Notes under the pieces: model-generated | What the model saw: the letters and a program-made list of their open reading frames with translations, nothing else | Databases searched by the model: none | What the model was told of the DNA's origin: nothing | Source of the DNA: Bdellovibrio sp. | GTDB taxonomy: Bacteria; Bdellovibrionota; Bdellovibrionia; Bdellovibrionales; Bdellovibrionaceae | NCBI GenBank assembly: GCA_014376435.1 | Contig: JACMRL010000004.1 | Location: forward strand, 1 to 64,000 | Length of the DNA stretch: 64,000 bases | Reading direction: 5' to 3' | Part shown: piece by piece, positions 36,125-45,362 of the stretch | Numbering within the stretch: the first letter of the stretch is position 1 | Layout: each line of letters opens with the position of its first letter | Program-made: the position numbers and the translations under genes

Positions 36125-37325
36125 TTTCATAATCCTTTGCACTTAAATTAATACTTCGTAATTTTTCGACCACTTCTTTAAGCGTCAGAATAAACAGTTG
36201 AACTTGCGCTTCGGTCGTACTCCAACCTAAACTAATTCGTAGTGAACTTTGCGCTTCCGCGCGGCTAAGGCCCATCATTAGTAACACCGGGCTTGGTTCC
36301 GGGTTCCCACTACTGCACGCGGCGCCGGTACTAACTGCAAAACCTTTTAAGTCTAAACTCATCAGTAAAGTTTCGCCGTCGATATCTTGAATCACTAAAC
36401 TTGAAGTATTTGATAAGCGCGGATATTCTGCGGCTGTAACGGTGCAGCGAGAAATTTCCTTTAAAATTTGAGCTTCCATTAAATTACGTAAACGAAACAT
36501 CTCGTTTACTTTTACGGAAGAGTTTTTTACTTCTTCCATGACCAGACCTAATGAAGCAATTCCTAAAACATTTTCCGTTCCACCCCGACGACTGCGCTCT
36601 TGGCCACCGCCGTGAACTAAGGAAACCCACGGAGAATTCTTTTTGACGTAAACTACGCCCGTACCCGATAAGGCATAAAACTTGTGGGCTGAAAATGTCG
36701 CGTAATCTAAATCAAACTCTTTTAGTCTTAGTTCGTGTGCTTGCAGGTCGTACTTACCTAACATCTGTACGCAGTCAGAATGCATCAATGCACCCGCCCC
36801 GTGAGCTAAAGTAGAAATTTCTTTGATGGGAAAAATAGTGCCGGTTTCGTTATTAGCAAACATCACTGATACTAAAGAAGTTTTTTCAGATAATTTACTT
36901 TTGATAAATGCCAAGTCAATCTGTCCCGAACGAGCCACCGGTATCCAGTGAATAATCGCGCCCATCGTTTCTAAATACTCAGCCGTTTTAATTACGCTTG
37001 GGTGTTCGACAGAGCTGATTAACATTTCCGGCTTAGAATCTTTTTTAAAATTCCAGACTGATTTTAGAATTGAACTATTACCTTCGCTAGCGCCGGAATT
37101 AAAAATTAATTCGAGTGTTGAGCAATTTAAATAATCTGCAAATTTTTGCCGAGTTTCACGTAACCAAGTTTTGGTAATGCGACTATCTTGGTGAATCGAC
37201 GACGGATTTCCCGAGACTTCATACAACTCACTCCACCGCTGTTTAAGAACGGGTGAATGCGGAGTTGTCGCATTATGATCTAAATAAATGCGCTCTTGAA
37301 GCGAAGTCCCAGAATGGTTTTGCAT
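36111..37325 (-). CDS. Cysteine desulfurase (NifS/IscS group)
   Basis: A PLP enzyme that removes sulfur from cysteine as persulfide. The PLP Lys is in SAHKFYALSGTG (residue ~210), the His of the active site in NNETGTIFP and the reactive Cys in AACSSGNPEPS. The Cys-loop is the longer class I (IscS/NifS) type. Its overlap with mnmA indicates supply of sulfur for tRNA thiolation, as in Bacillus yrvO-mnmA, and it may also serve SufE. A possible structured leader lies upstream. Confidence 0.92.
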   Translation of the reverse strand: MQNHSGTSLQERIYLDHNATTPHSPVLKQRWSELYEVSGNPSSIHQDSRITKTWLRETRQKFADYLNCSTLELIFNSGASEGNSSILKSVWNFKKDSKPEMLISSVEHPSVIKTAEYLETMGAIIHWIPVARSGQIDLAFIKSKLSEKTSLVSVMFANNETGTIFPIKEISTLAHGAGALMHSDCVQMLGKYDLQAHELRLKEFDLDYATFSAHKFYALSGTGVVYVKKNSPWVSLVHGGGQERSRRGGTENVLGIASLGLVMEEVKNSSVKVNEMFRLRNLMEAQILKEISRCTVTAAEYPRLSNTSSLVIQDIDGETLLMSLDLKGFAVSTGAACSSGNPEPSPVLLMMGLSRAEAQSSLRISLGWSTTEAQVQLFILTLKEVVEKLRSINLSAKDYENVSR

Positions 37326-37365
37326 GGGCTTCTATTTACACGAAATTGAAAAATTTTAAAAGTTC

Positions 37366-37499
37366 TAAGTAGTTAGCTCACACGAAGGCGCTTTTACGAG
37401 TGGAGGCTTTTGCTCGCAAAGGATGTAGAACCGGACCCATCGGGCGAGCCCTAGATGTGTCTTGGTAGAAATGGTCTTCATGGCCTACTTCCCTACTTA
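37366..37499 (-). ncRNA. Candidate structured RNA or leader ahead of the cysteine desulfurase
   Basis: A seven-base closing stem pairs TAAGTAG (37366-37372) with CTACTTA (37493-37499), 134 bases apart. Read on the minus strand, three inner hairpins can form: GUAG/CUAC, UAGGGCU/GGUUCUA and UUUGCGAG/CUCGUAAA. The latter two use G-U pairs that become A-C mismatches on the plus strand, which favours a minus-strand transcript. A U-rich stretch follows just before the desulfurase start. It matches no riboswitch or ncRNA class that I can identify. Confidence 0.35.
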
Positions 37500-37679
37500 A
37501 ATTACCCGTGGCGAGATTGAACTGAAAAGCTAGTAAAATCAATACTTTAACCAAATTTACCCGATTCCCTTCCGATCTCTATCAATTCAAGGCATTCAGG
37601 CTTAAGGCGGGTTAAAAAACATCATCGCAGGTTTGCAGTTTTTTCAAGATTGCGCATTAGAAAACCGATAAACCTCAAG
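37500..37679. other. Intergenic stretch without recognised features
   Basis: Between the candidate structured RNA and the next gene I find no open frame with a ribosome site, no tRNA and no strong terminator. Promoters for both divergent transcripts presumably lie here. Confidence 0.4.
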
Positions 37680-38633
37680 ATGAACTATTTAAATACGACT
37701 GTAAACTGGGAAGAGTTTTTTATTCAAGAGGCCTTAGAACTTGAAGAAAAAATGAAAACTTTTGACCAAGACTCACTGAATAAATCAAAACTTCGCATCG
37801 CTTTAGAAAATAATATTCTGGAATGGTCAAAGTATGAGAACTGGTTTTGTTCAGAAACCGGATGCAGTAGTTTTAAATCAAATATAACTCCTAGCCAGTT
37901 AGAAGGTTTTGTACAAATTGCCCAGCAGACTTACGAAACTTTTTCTAATCACGATATTTGGGACGAAAGCTTAATTCCGCTTTTTACTTGGGATCAACAA
38001 ATTTTTGTGATGGGTTTACACTACCCGACAAAACTGATGGCCATTGAAAATCACGTTTTTATTTTAGCACCGCCCCATATCTTATCTTTTTTTAGTCAAA
38101 AAGTTTTGGCACTTGAAATTCATGAAATGGATGAAAAATCTGATTCGATGACAAAATCCATGTTAGATGGAATTGATATGAGTTTATTAGCTCCAAAAAT
38201 TGATTTTTCGATTCCGCACGCTAAAGAACAACAAGAAAAGAATGCGATCTGGGAATTTATTTCGGAACGTCATGACGAGTACAGTTTTGAAGCTAAAAAA
38301 CACTTTAGTGCGTATATGGTTCTAGAAATTTCTCAATCCAAAACAAAAGTTTTTAAAATGGATCCAGATTTAGAAAACGATGGCATTAATAAATTTATTT
38401 TTGAGTATAATTTGATTGGCGAAAATCCATTTCATAAGGTTTTTCAAACGGGCTTATCAGAATCGTTCAGCTTAACTCAATTAGGCATTACGATCCGTAA
38501 TTATAAGTATGCTTGCATCACCGCACTTCAGCGAGGCAATCAAGTGGTGGGATTTTTAGTCGGTTTTAAAGAGGCTCATCTATCGGAAAAAGATCAAAGT
38601 TTACTAGAAGATCTAGCCAAAGAATCAGCTTAG
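37680..38633 (+). CDS. Hypothetical protein with possible C-terminal GAF-like domain
   Basis: A 317-residue cytoplasmic protein without a recognised family. The N-terminal third is helical and acidic. The last ~75 residues (from ENPFHKVFQTGLSESFSL to EAHLSEKDQSLLEDLAKESA) look like the end of a GAF domain, where the closing helix typically reads LSEKDxxLLEDLA. ATG 37680 is the most likely start although the ribosome site is weak; a TTG at 37650 is also in frame. Its 3' end overlaps tsaE convergently by nine bases. Confidence 0.55.
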   Translation: MNYLNTTVNWEEFFIQEALELEEKMKTFDQDSLNKSKLRIALENNILEWSKYENWFCSETGCSSFKSNITPSQLEGFVQIAQQTYETFSNHDIWDESLIPLFTWDQQIFVMGLHYPTKLMAIENHVFILAPPHILSFFSQKVLALEIHEMDEKSDSMTKSMLDGIDMSLLAPKIDFSIPHAKEQQEKNAIWEFISERHDEYSFEAKKHFSAYMVLEISQSKTKVFKMDPDLENDGINKFIFEYNLIGENPFHKVFQTGLSESFSLTQLGITIRNYKYACITALQRGNQVVGFLVGFKEAHLSEKDQSLLEDLAKESA

Positions 38634-39071
38634 TTCAAAAAGCGAATAAGTTCTTGAGTGATCTGTATCTAAATTAATTTTTAACTTAAAAACTTTACGG
38701 TCTAATGGAAACCAATCTTCGGGTAATCTTTCGGCCCACTCAATGACAATCAAGTTATTTTTCTCGTTCATTAAATCCCACAACCCAGAGGTTTCAACTT
38801 CGTCTTCATTTCTTAAGCGGTAAAGGTCTAAATGGTCGATGCAAATTTGCGAATTTTGGTAACGTTGGTGAATGGCATAAGTTGGCGATTGCACGATGGG
38901 TAAGGAATAAGATTCACCTAAGTAGCGCGTTAAAGTCGTTTTACCCGCGGCCACTTCTCCTTCTAATAATAAAATCGAATTGGAAATTAATAATTTTTTA
39001 AGCTTATTTACGATCAGAGAAATTTCAGCTTCACCGACGCTTTCCGTAAATAAAAGCTCTTCTGTTTTCAT
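38625..39071 (-). CDS. tsaE: tRNA t6A synthesis ATPase TsaE
   Basis: TsaE energises the TsaBDE complex that makes t6A37. The 148-residue protein has Walker A GEVAAGKTT near residue 38, SPTYAIHQRY (switch-like region) and HLDLYRL, followed by IVIEWAERLP. It is the last gene of the ftsH-cdaA-glmM-pdxJ run and overlaps pdxJ by one base. Confidence 0.93.
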   Translation of the reverse strand: MKTEELLFTESVGEAEISLIVNKLKKLLISNSILLLEGEVAAGKTTLTRYLGESYSLPIVQSPTYAIHQRYQNSQICIDHLDLYRLRNEDEVETSGLWDLMNEKNNLIVIEWAERLPEDWFPLDRKVFKLKINLDTDHSRTYSLFELS

Positions 39072-39796
39072 TATTTAAGATGGTCTCGCATTTTTTTGAT
39101 TGCTTTTTCTAAGCCTAATTCCAGCGCATAACAAATTAAAGCATGCCCAATATTTACTTCGACTAAATGCGGAAGCTTGCGAATTTTTTTTGCGTGTTTA
39201 AAATCTAAACCATGACCCGCATGGACGCGCAAGCCTAGTTCGTGCGCGTAACTAGCCGCCGCAACAAGTTGCTTCCAGTATTTTTCTTTTTTTGTGCCTT
39301 CGGCTAATACCCAGTGACCCGTATGAAATTCAATCGCATCGGCCTTGGCCTGCGCAGCCGCATTCACTAAAGCTAAATTGGGCTCGATAAAAAAAGAAAC
39401 TTTGATTTTTTTTGACTTCAAAGTTTGCGTCATCGCTTCGATCTCAGTGTAAACTTTAATAATATTTAAGCCACCTTCGGTGGTGAGCTCTTCGCGCTTC
39501 TCAGGGACAAAACACACCCAGGCAGGTTTATTCTTCAGTGCGATTTGAAGCATTTCCTCGCTGACGGACATTTCTAAGTTAATCGGTAAAGCTGATTTTT
39601 TACAAAGGGTAACCACATCGTGATCTTGAATATGTCTGCGGTCTTCACGTAGGTGAATGGTGATTTGCTCTCCACCGCCGGCTTTTACTTTTTTGACTAA
39701 GTCAGAAAGATTTGGGTAATCGGTCAATCCTCCACGCACTTGTCGTAAAGTCGCCGCGTGATCGATATTCACCCCTAAAGAAATTTTATTTTTCAC
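39071..39796 (-). CDS. pdxJ: Pyridoxine 5'-phosphate synthase
   Basis: PdxJ condenses 1-deoxyxylulose-5-phosphate with 3-amino-2-oxopropyl phosphate to PNP, the last step of DXP-dependent vitamin B6 synthesis. The TIM-barrel N-terminus GVNIDHAATLRQVRGG, the QITIHLREDRRHI strand with catalytic residues, and the closing VNIGHALICYAL are present. The start is GTG 39796, which overlaps the glmM stop by one base. 241 residues is normal. Confidence 0.95.
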   Translation of the reverse strand: MKNKISLGVNIDHAATLRQVRGGLTDYPNLSDLVKKVKAGGGEQITIHLREDRRHIQDHDVVTLCKKSALPINLEMSVSEEMLQIALKNKPAWVCFVPEKREELTTEGGLNIIKVYTEIEAMTQTLKSKKIKVSFFIEPNLALVNAAAQAKADAIEFHTGHWVLAEGTKKEKYWKQLVAAASYAHELGLRVHAGHGLDFKHAKKIRKLPHLVEVNIGHALICYALELGLEKAIKKMRDHLK

Positions 39797-41163
39797 TAGG
39801 AAATCTCTTTCTCAAGAAAAGATGCTAACTGCTCGGCAATACTAGAAATTTTCTTTTTATCTGGGCCTTCTACTAGTACGCGAATTAATGGTTCCGTGCC
39901 TGAATAACGAATAAAAATACGACCGTTACCGGCTAATTCTGATTCCTTTTCTTTAAGAATTTTATCGTAACCTTTAATTTTATCTAACTCGACCCGGCTG
40001 CGTACGCGGCAATTAATTAAAACTTGCGGCACATCTTCAAAAACATTAGCAAGCTCGCTCATTTTTTTACCGGTCTCGCGCATTACGGATAATACGTTAA
40101 GTGCCGCGACCGTACCGTCACCGGTCGTAGAATGATCTAAAAATATAATATGGCCCGATTGCTCGCCACCTAAATTATATCCACCTTTACGCATTTCTTC
40201 GACCACGTGCTTATCGCCCACATTTGTCTTAATTACTTTAATACCTAGCTCGGACATTTTTTTCTCTAGGCCGAAGTTACTCATTTGCGTAACGACTAGG
40301 GTATTTTCTTTTAGTAATTTTTTATTTTTCATATGAATCGCGCAAATTGCTAAAATATGATCGCCGTTAACTAGCTTTCCTTTTTCATCAATCATAACCA
40401 CGCGGTCTGCGTCTCCATCTAAACCAATTCCCACGTCCGCACGGTACTGAACCACGGCTTGAGAGATTAAACTAGGATGTAAGGCACCCACTTTATCATT
40501 GATGTTCGTTCCGTTCGGTTGATTACCCACGTGAATAACTTCCGCACCTAATTCTTCAAAAATAGCCGGCGCTACCTTGTAAGCCGCGCCGTGCGCAGTA
40601 TCTAAAACAATTCGTAATCCATCTAAAGTATATTCTAAAGGAAATGCGCTTTTAGCGTAAACGATGTAACGCCCTTGCGCATCTTCAATACGACGAGTGC
40701 GCCCGATATCTTTGGCCGGAGGAAGCAATTTTGTTAAACCATCTTGAGCGACCAACGCTTCGATTTCTTTTTCTAGGGTATCATCTAACTTGAAACCATC
40801 TGGTCCAAAAATTTTAATTCCATTATCCTGATACGCATTGTGCGAAGCCGAAATAACGATTCCCGCCGCCGCACGCATGGTTCTAGTTAAGTAACCGATG
40901 CCCGGAGTAGGAAGTGGTCCCACCAACTGAACATAAATCCCCATTGAATTTAGACCGCTCGATAAAGCTTGTTCGATCATGTAACCAGAAAGACGTGTGT
41001 CTTTCCCGATCACAACTTTGTTTGCCTGAGAAGGTGAAGAGATAATTTTTTTTCTAATTAAGTGACCAATCGCTTGGCCAATTTTCACTACCACTTCAGG
41101 AGTCATAGGAAATTGATTAGAGGTTCCGCGAATGCCGTCCGTACCGAATAGTTTTGTACTCAT
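39796..41163 (-). CDS. glmM: Phosphoglucosamine mutase
   Basis: GlmM converts GlcN-6-P to GlcN-1-P for UDP-GlcNAc. FGTDGIRG opens the protein. The phosphoserine loop is ISASHNAYQDNG and the metal site is GLDGDADRV. The C-terminal phosphate-binding RYSGTEPLIRV is intact. It is the classic partner of cdaA and ybbR; in Firmicutes GlmM binds and inhibits CdaA. Confidence 0.96.
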   Translation of the reverse strand: MSTKLFGTDGIRGTSNQFPMTPEVVVKIGQAIGHLIRKKIISSPSQANKVVIGKDTRLSGYMIEQALSSGLNSMGIYVQLVGPLPTPGIGYLTRTMRAAAGIVISASHNAYQDNGIKIFGPDGFKLDDTLEKEIEALVAQDGLTKLLPPAKDIGRTRRIEDAQGRYIVYAKSAFPLEYTLDGLRIVLDTAHGAAYKVAPAIFEELGAEVIHVGNQPNGTNINDKVGALHPSLISQAVVQYRADVGIGLDGDADRVVMIDEKGKLVNGDHILAICAIHMKNKKLLKENTLVVTQMSNFGLEKKMSELGIKVIKTNVGDKHVVEEMRKGGYNLGGEQSGHIIFLDHSTTGDGTVAALNVLSVMRETGKKMSELANVFEDVPQVLINCRVRSRVELDKIKGYDKILKEKESELAGNGRIFIRYSGTEPLIRVLVEGPDKKKISSIAEQLASFLEKEIS

Positions 41164-41172
41164 CCATCTATG

Positions 41173-41589
41173 CTACTTGGTTTGTTCGACAATTTCAACG
41201 CGAACGGTATTAGGTCTAATGCCTAAAATTTTGATACCCTTTGGCACCTCAATTTTAGAAGGCGTCATCTCTACTTCAAACATGCCCCCGGTTTTATCCG
41301 ATAAATCAAAAGACAGAATTTGACTTTTATCTTTGAACTTTTTAAGCATCGGTTGAGGACCCGAGACTTTGATATGTATTTGATCTGTGGATTGTCCCGC
41401 CATGCTAAAACCTGGCGCCGTTACAAAGTCGACCTCGACGTCTTTTGTGACGACGAAGTCACGACGACCTAGGATAGATAACCAAAGAATTAAGGTGATA
41501 AAAAAAGCGACTAACTTATAAGATGCATTCGCGAAAAGGCTTTCTTTTACGATGCGGAATTTTTCATTGGAAGAAGATAGGGCTTTCAT
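41173..41589 (-). CDS. YbbR-domain membrane protein (CdaR-like)
   Basis: A 138-residue protein with one N-terminal membrane helix (residues ~27-42, LVAFFITLILWLSILG) and one extracytoplasmic YbbR domain ending PNTVRVEIVEQ. CdaR of Bacillus has four YbbR repeats and modulates CdaA; here only one is present. It overlaps cdaA by four bases (ATGA) and precedes glmM by nine, conserving the order of the c-di-AMP locus. A regulatory role is inferred from this context. Confidence 0.82.
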   Translation of the reverse strand: MKALSSSNEKFRIVKESLFANASYKLVAFFITLILWLSILGRRDFVVTKDVEVDFVTAPGFSMAGQSTDQIHIKVSGPQPMLKKFKDKSQILSFDLSDKTGGMFEVEMTPSKIEVPKGIKILGIRPNTVRVEIVEQTK

Positions 41590-42401
41590 GAATTTCCTTC
41601 CGCCGAATACGCTTTATATTTAAAACCGTAAACATCATACAAAGCTTTACGCACTTCCGATAATTCAACGTTGGGATGCATATGCCCGCCCAATACGACA
41701 CTGATCGAACGTGTTTCTTCGGAAACAACTAGGACTAAGGCATCTGTTTCTTCCGTTAAACCAATCGCTGCGCGGTGACGAGTTCCTAAGTTTTTATCTA
41801 AAGCCGGATTTTTGCTCAGAGGTAGAAAACATCCGGCCGAAACAATTTTACCACCGCGGATTAATAAAGCCCCGTCATGCATCGGCGCTTGCGGATGAAA
41901 GATTGATTCAATCACCTCTGAAGAAATTTTTGATTCTAACTCAGTTCCCATTTCTAGGTGATAATCGACTAAAATATCTTTTTCGATCACGATTAAAGCA
42001 CCGTAACCTTTTTGCGCGGCCGAAATAACACCTTTAGCGATTTCTTCAATAATGTGAGTTTCCATCGCCGATGAAACATCCGTAAATAGTGGATGGCTAC
42101 CGATGTGTGCTAACGCCCGGCGAATCTCTCCTTGGAATAAAACAACGATGATTACAAATAAATTAGCAAAGAATTTTTCTAATAACCAATTAAGCGTATA
42201 AAGTTCAAACCATTGACTACCGACGTAAGCAATCGCTAAAACTCCTAAGCCCGAAAGCATTTGGATCGTACCCGTGCGACGAATTAAATTTAATACGCGG
42301 TAAACGACTAACCAAACTAAAACAATGTCGAAAACATCTTGCCACCGTAAATGTGACAAGATGAAGATTATATTTTCGAAAAAATTGGAAATAACGATCA
42401 T
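41586..42401 (-). CDS. cdaA: Diadenylate cyclase CdaA
   Basis: CdaA makes the second messenger c-di-AMP from two ATP. Three N-terminal membrane helices (to about residue 90) precede the DAC domain. That domain contains the two catalytic motifs DGA (in [11 protein letters not shown]) and RHR (in GTRHRAAIG). Length is typical at 271 residues. It is coupled by ATGA overlaps to ftsH upstream and ybbR downstream. This indicates c-di-AMP signalling in a Gram-negative lineage. Confidence 0.95.
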   Translation of the reverse strand: MIVISNFFENIIFILSHLRWQDVFDIVLVWLVVYRVLNLIRRTGTIQMLSGLGVLAIAYVGSQWFELYTLNWLLEKFFANLFVIIVVLFQGEIRRALAHIGSHPLFTDVSSAMETHIIEEIAKGVISAAQKGYGALIVIEKDILVDYHLEMGTELESKISSEVIESIFHPQAPMHDGALLIRGGKIVSAGCFLPLSKNPALDKNLGTRHRAAIGLTEETDALVLVVSEETRSISVVLGGHMHPNVELSEVRKALYDVYGFKYKAYSAEGNS

Positions 42402-44347
42402 GTAGCGCTAGCTGTTTTGCTGCCTGCGGGCGGAGCCGCTTTATCTTCTAACGCGGTTGAAAATGACGGAGTGATATGCCCTGAAGATGCACGATTTGAG
42501 CGAAGCTTTGAGATCTCGCTTAATTGTGCACCGTTCACTAACATCTCAACTTCCACGCTATCAATCGTTTCAAATTCAAGTAAAGCCGCCGTTAAACGCT
42601 CTAAAGCATCTTTATGAGTCGTTAAGACATCAACGGCTTTTTTGTAACCTTCGCTGATAATTCTTGAAACTTCTTCATCAATTTCTTGCGCTTTTGCATC
42701 AGAATAATCTTTAGATTTTCCGCCGTAACTCATACCTTGAAACACCGGGCTATCGCTTTTTTCATAGGCTTGTGGACCCAATTTCGGACTCATGCCCCAT
42801 TCAGTTACCATACTACGCGCAATCGCGGTCGCGCGCTCGATATCGTTTCCAGCACCTGTAGTGTATTCAGTAAAGATAACCTCTTCCGCGGCTCTGCCGC
42901 CGAACAAAAACGCGATCATATTTTCCGCTTTAGACTTTGATAAGCTGACCATATCTTTTTCCGGTAAAGTTTGAGTTACCCCCAACGCCATTCCTCGAGG
43001 AATAATGGTGACTTTATGAATTGGATCTAAGCCCGCTAATTTTTTACCTACTAATGTATGACCGGCTTCATGATAGGCCGTTACACGCTTATCTTCGTCA
43101 CTGATGATCATTGATTTACGTTCTGCACCCATCGTAACTTTATCTTTCGCTTTTTCGAAATCATCCATCTCCAGATATTTTTTATCTAAACGAGCCGCTA
43201 CTAATGCCGCTTCATTCACTAAGTTTGCTAAGTCTGCACCCGAGAAACCCGGAGTACCGCGCGCAATTTTAGATGCATCAACATCAGGTCCCAGTGGTGT
43301 TTTTTTCATGTGAACATCAAGAATTTGTTCCCGACCTTTAATGTCTGGTTTACCTACGACGACTCGGCGATCAAAACGACCGGGTCTTAACAAAGCCGGA
43401 TCTAATACGTCCGGTCTATTCGTAGCCGCGATCATAATCACGCCCTCTGTAGATTCAAAACCATCCATTTCAACTAATAATTGATTTAAAGTTTGTTCGC
43501 GTTCGTCATGTCCGCCGCCCATGCCGGCACCACGGTGACGTCCAACCGCATCGATCTCATCGATAAAGATAATACAGGGAGCTGATTTTTTTCCTTGTTC
43601 AAATAAATCACGCACGCGACTGGCGCCCACGCCCACGAACATTTCTACGAAATCAGAGCCAGAAATTGTAAAGAAAGGAACACCCGCTTCACCGGCTACG
43701 GCTCTGGCTAATAAAGTTTTACCTGTTCCCGGAGGGCCGACCAGTAAAACACCTTTTGGAATACGTCCGCCAAGCTTGGTGAATTTTTTTGGATCTTTTA
43801 AAAAGTGCACGATCTCTTGCAAATCTTCTTTGGCTTCATCGGCTCCGGCTACTTCTTTAAAACCAACGCGGTTTTTATTTTCAACCAAACGGGCCCGTGA
43901 TTTACCGAAAGACATGGCCTTACCGCCGCCCGATTGAATTTGGCGCATGATAAAGATAAACATTCCGACGATTAAAATTAATGGTAACCAGTTAATTAAT
44001 AGCGAAGAAATCATTCCGTCATTTTGCGATGACTCATAATTTGGCGTGATGCCCGCTTTTTGCATTGCTTCATAACCTTTATCCGAGATATTTCCCTGGA
44101 TTAAGAATTGGCTACCGCCATATTTTTTTTCAAACTCAGGCTTGATCTCGCCCTTGATTTCGCCGCGGTCTTGCACGAAGACCACTTTATCTTCTACGAT
44201 TTCTTTAAGTTCTGCGGCTCTGAGCAATTTTGAGTAATTAAAATCAGAGATTGTTTTTTGATGCTTCATATCCCATGCGCGAAACATAAAGATCGCCATA
44301 ATAAATAGAAAAAACCAGAGTGCGAACGTTTTTTGATTGGCTTTCAT
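42398..44347 (-). CDS. ftsH: ATP-dependent membrane zinc protease FtsH
   Basis: FtsH degrades misfolded and regulatory membrane and cytoplasmic proteins. It has two N-terminal membrane helices (residues ~7-24 and ~110-130) flanking a periplasmic domain. The AAA module has Walker A GPPGTGKT and Walker [12 protein letters not shown], and the zinc site is HEAGH. The 649-residue length is standard, with an Ala/Ser-rich C-terminus. It is co-directional with tilS upstream and overlaps cdaA downstream. Confidence 0.97.
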   Translation of the reverse strand: MKANQKTFALWFFLFIMAIFMFRAWDMKHQKTISDFNYSKLLRAAELKEIVEDKVVFVQDRGEIKGEIKPEFEKKYGGSQFLIQGNISDKGYEAMQKAGITPNYESSQNDGMISSLLINWLPLILIVGMFIFIMRQIQSGGGKAMSFGKSRARLVENKNRVGFKEVAGADEAKEDLQEIVHFLKDPKKFTKLGGRIPKGVLLVGPPGTGKTLLARAVAGEAGVPFFTISGSDFVEMFVGVGASRVRDLFEQGKKSAPCIIFIDEIDAVGRHRGAGMGGGHDEREQTLNQLLVEMDGFESTEGVIMIAATNRPDVLDPALLRPGRFDRRVVVGKPDIKGREQILDVHMKKTPLGPDVDASKIARGTPGFSGADLANLVNEAALVAARLDKKYLEMDDFEKAKDKVTMGAERKSMIISDEDKRVTAYHEAGHTLVGKKLAGLDPIHKVTIIPRGMALGVTQTLPEKDMVSLSKSKAENMIAFLFGGRAAEEVIFTEYTTGAGNDIERATAIARSMVTEWGMSPKLGPQAYEKSDSPVFQGMSYGGKSKDYSDAKAQEIDEEVSRIISEGYKKAVDVLTTHKDALERLTAALLEFETIDSVEVEMLVNGAQLSEISKLRSNRASSGHITPSFSTALEDKAAPPAGSKTASAT

Positions 44348-44426
44348 CTTTTCGAGCCCCTTTCGTAGGACATCAGTGAAAATGGAAATAATAACATTCT
44401 TGTTATCAGAGCGGTTAAGCTTGCCA

Positions 44427-45362
44427 CTACTTTAACATAATTTGCTTTGCGTTAATAACCCATTTTCGAATTATTTCAAAGGTGAGGTCTTTTTGATTTT
44501 TGTCGAGGCGTTTTCTTATTTCTTCTAGTTGCCCGCGGCTCATTTCCTGCGTTCCGCTGGTTTGTAAAAATAGAGCTAATGCTTTAAGCTGATCCTTCTC
44601 TGACAACCCCAAGTACCAAGCTCTGTCTAGACCATCGTCGGCGTTTTCGCCGAAATAATGTAATTCAAAGCTGTTTTCGAGGCTTAATTCACTAACTAAA
44701 TGCAGCAAGGAGCGTGAAAAATTATGATACGCTCCCGGAACTTTTTTTTCTAAATCCTTAAACCAAGTTTCACGTAGCCAATTTCTAAGATAATGATCTT
44801 TAGAATTGGAAGGATCTTCGATCCATTTTAAATTTCGCGCCTCAGCATATTCACGTAATTCAGACTTATTTTTATTCAAAAAAGGACGAAAAATTTCGTG
44901 ATTCCAGACTTGAAAAGCTAAAAAACCTGTTTCAGAAACTCCGCGAATCAACTTTAAAGCAAGGGTTTCGACCCAATCATCCATGTGGTGAGCTGTAACG
45001 ATCGCTTCATTTTCTTCACGATTTTGGCGTAAAAAACTCCAACGCGCATCTCGCATTTCAGCTTCGCTATTTAAAGGGTGTGAACTTTTAGCGGATACAA
45101 ATTTTGCGTTCTTAATCGCTTTGGCCTGTTGTTTTACGAAGATTAAAGACTCCTTGCGGAAATTATTTAATTCTGGCGAATCGCCGTGATGATAGTGCAG
45201 AACTTTTAAAATCGCCTGGGGTCTGACAACCGACATGACGTGCATCAGCGCCATCGAATCTAAGCCGCCTGACACCGCTAACACATAGCTCGGGACCTCA
45301 TCTAAATGATGATCTTTCAGCAGCTTCCAAATTTGGTGCTCAAAATCATGGGTTAATTTCAT
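44427..45362 (-). CDS. tilS: tRNA(Ile)-lysidine synthase
   Basis: TilS changes C34 of tRNA-Ile(CAU) to lysidine. The PP-loop ATPase motif is [13 protein letters not shown] near residue 29, followed by HYHHGD and [19 protein letters not shown]. The protein is 311 residues, the short form without the C-terminal TilS domain of E. coli. It overlaps the aldehyde dehydrogenase gene by four bases and is followed by ftsH after 79 bases, a common pairing. Confidence 0.93.
   Translation of the reverse strand: MKLTHDFEHQIWKLLKDHHLDEVPSYVLAVSGGLDSMALMHVMSVVRPQAILKVLHYHHGDSPELNNFRKESLIFVKQQAKAIKNAKFVSAKSSHPLNSEAEMRDARWSFLRQNREENEAIVTAHHMDDWVETLALKLIRGVSETGFLAFQVWNHEIFRPFLNKNKSELREYAEARNLKWIEDPSNSKDHYLRNWLRETWFKDLEKKVPGAYHNFSRSLLHLVSELSLENSFELHYFGENADDGLDRAWYLGLSEKDQLKALALFLQTSGTQEMSRGQLEEIRKRLDKNQKDLTFEIIRKWVINAKQIMLK

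Noticed and set aside
37366..37499. Reading the structured region as 6S, tmRNA or RNase P RNA
   Set aside because: The multi-branch layout and lack of conserved core motifs do not fit these classes; left as unassigned.
37500..37545. T-loop-like GTTCAATC on the minus strand, suggesting a tRNA
   Set aside because: The flanking bases do not pair into a T-arm and no acceptor or anticodon arm can be built around it.
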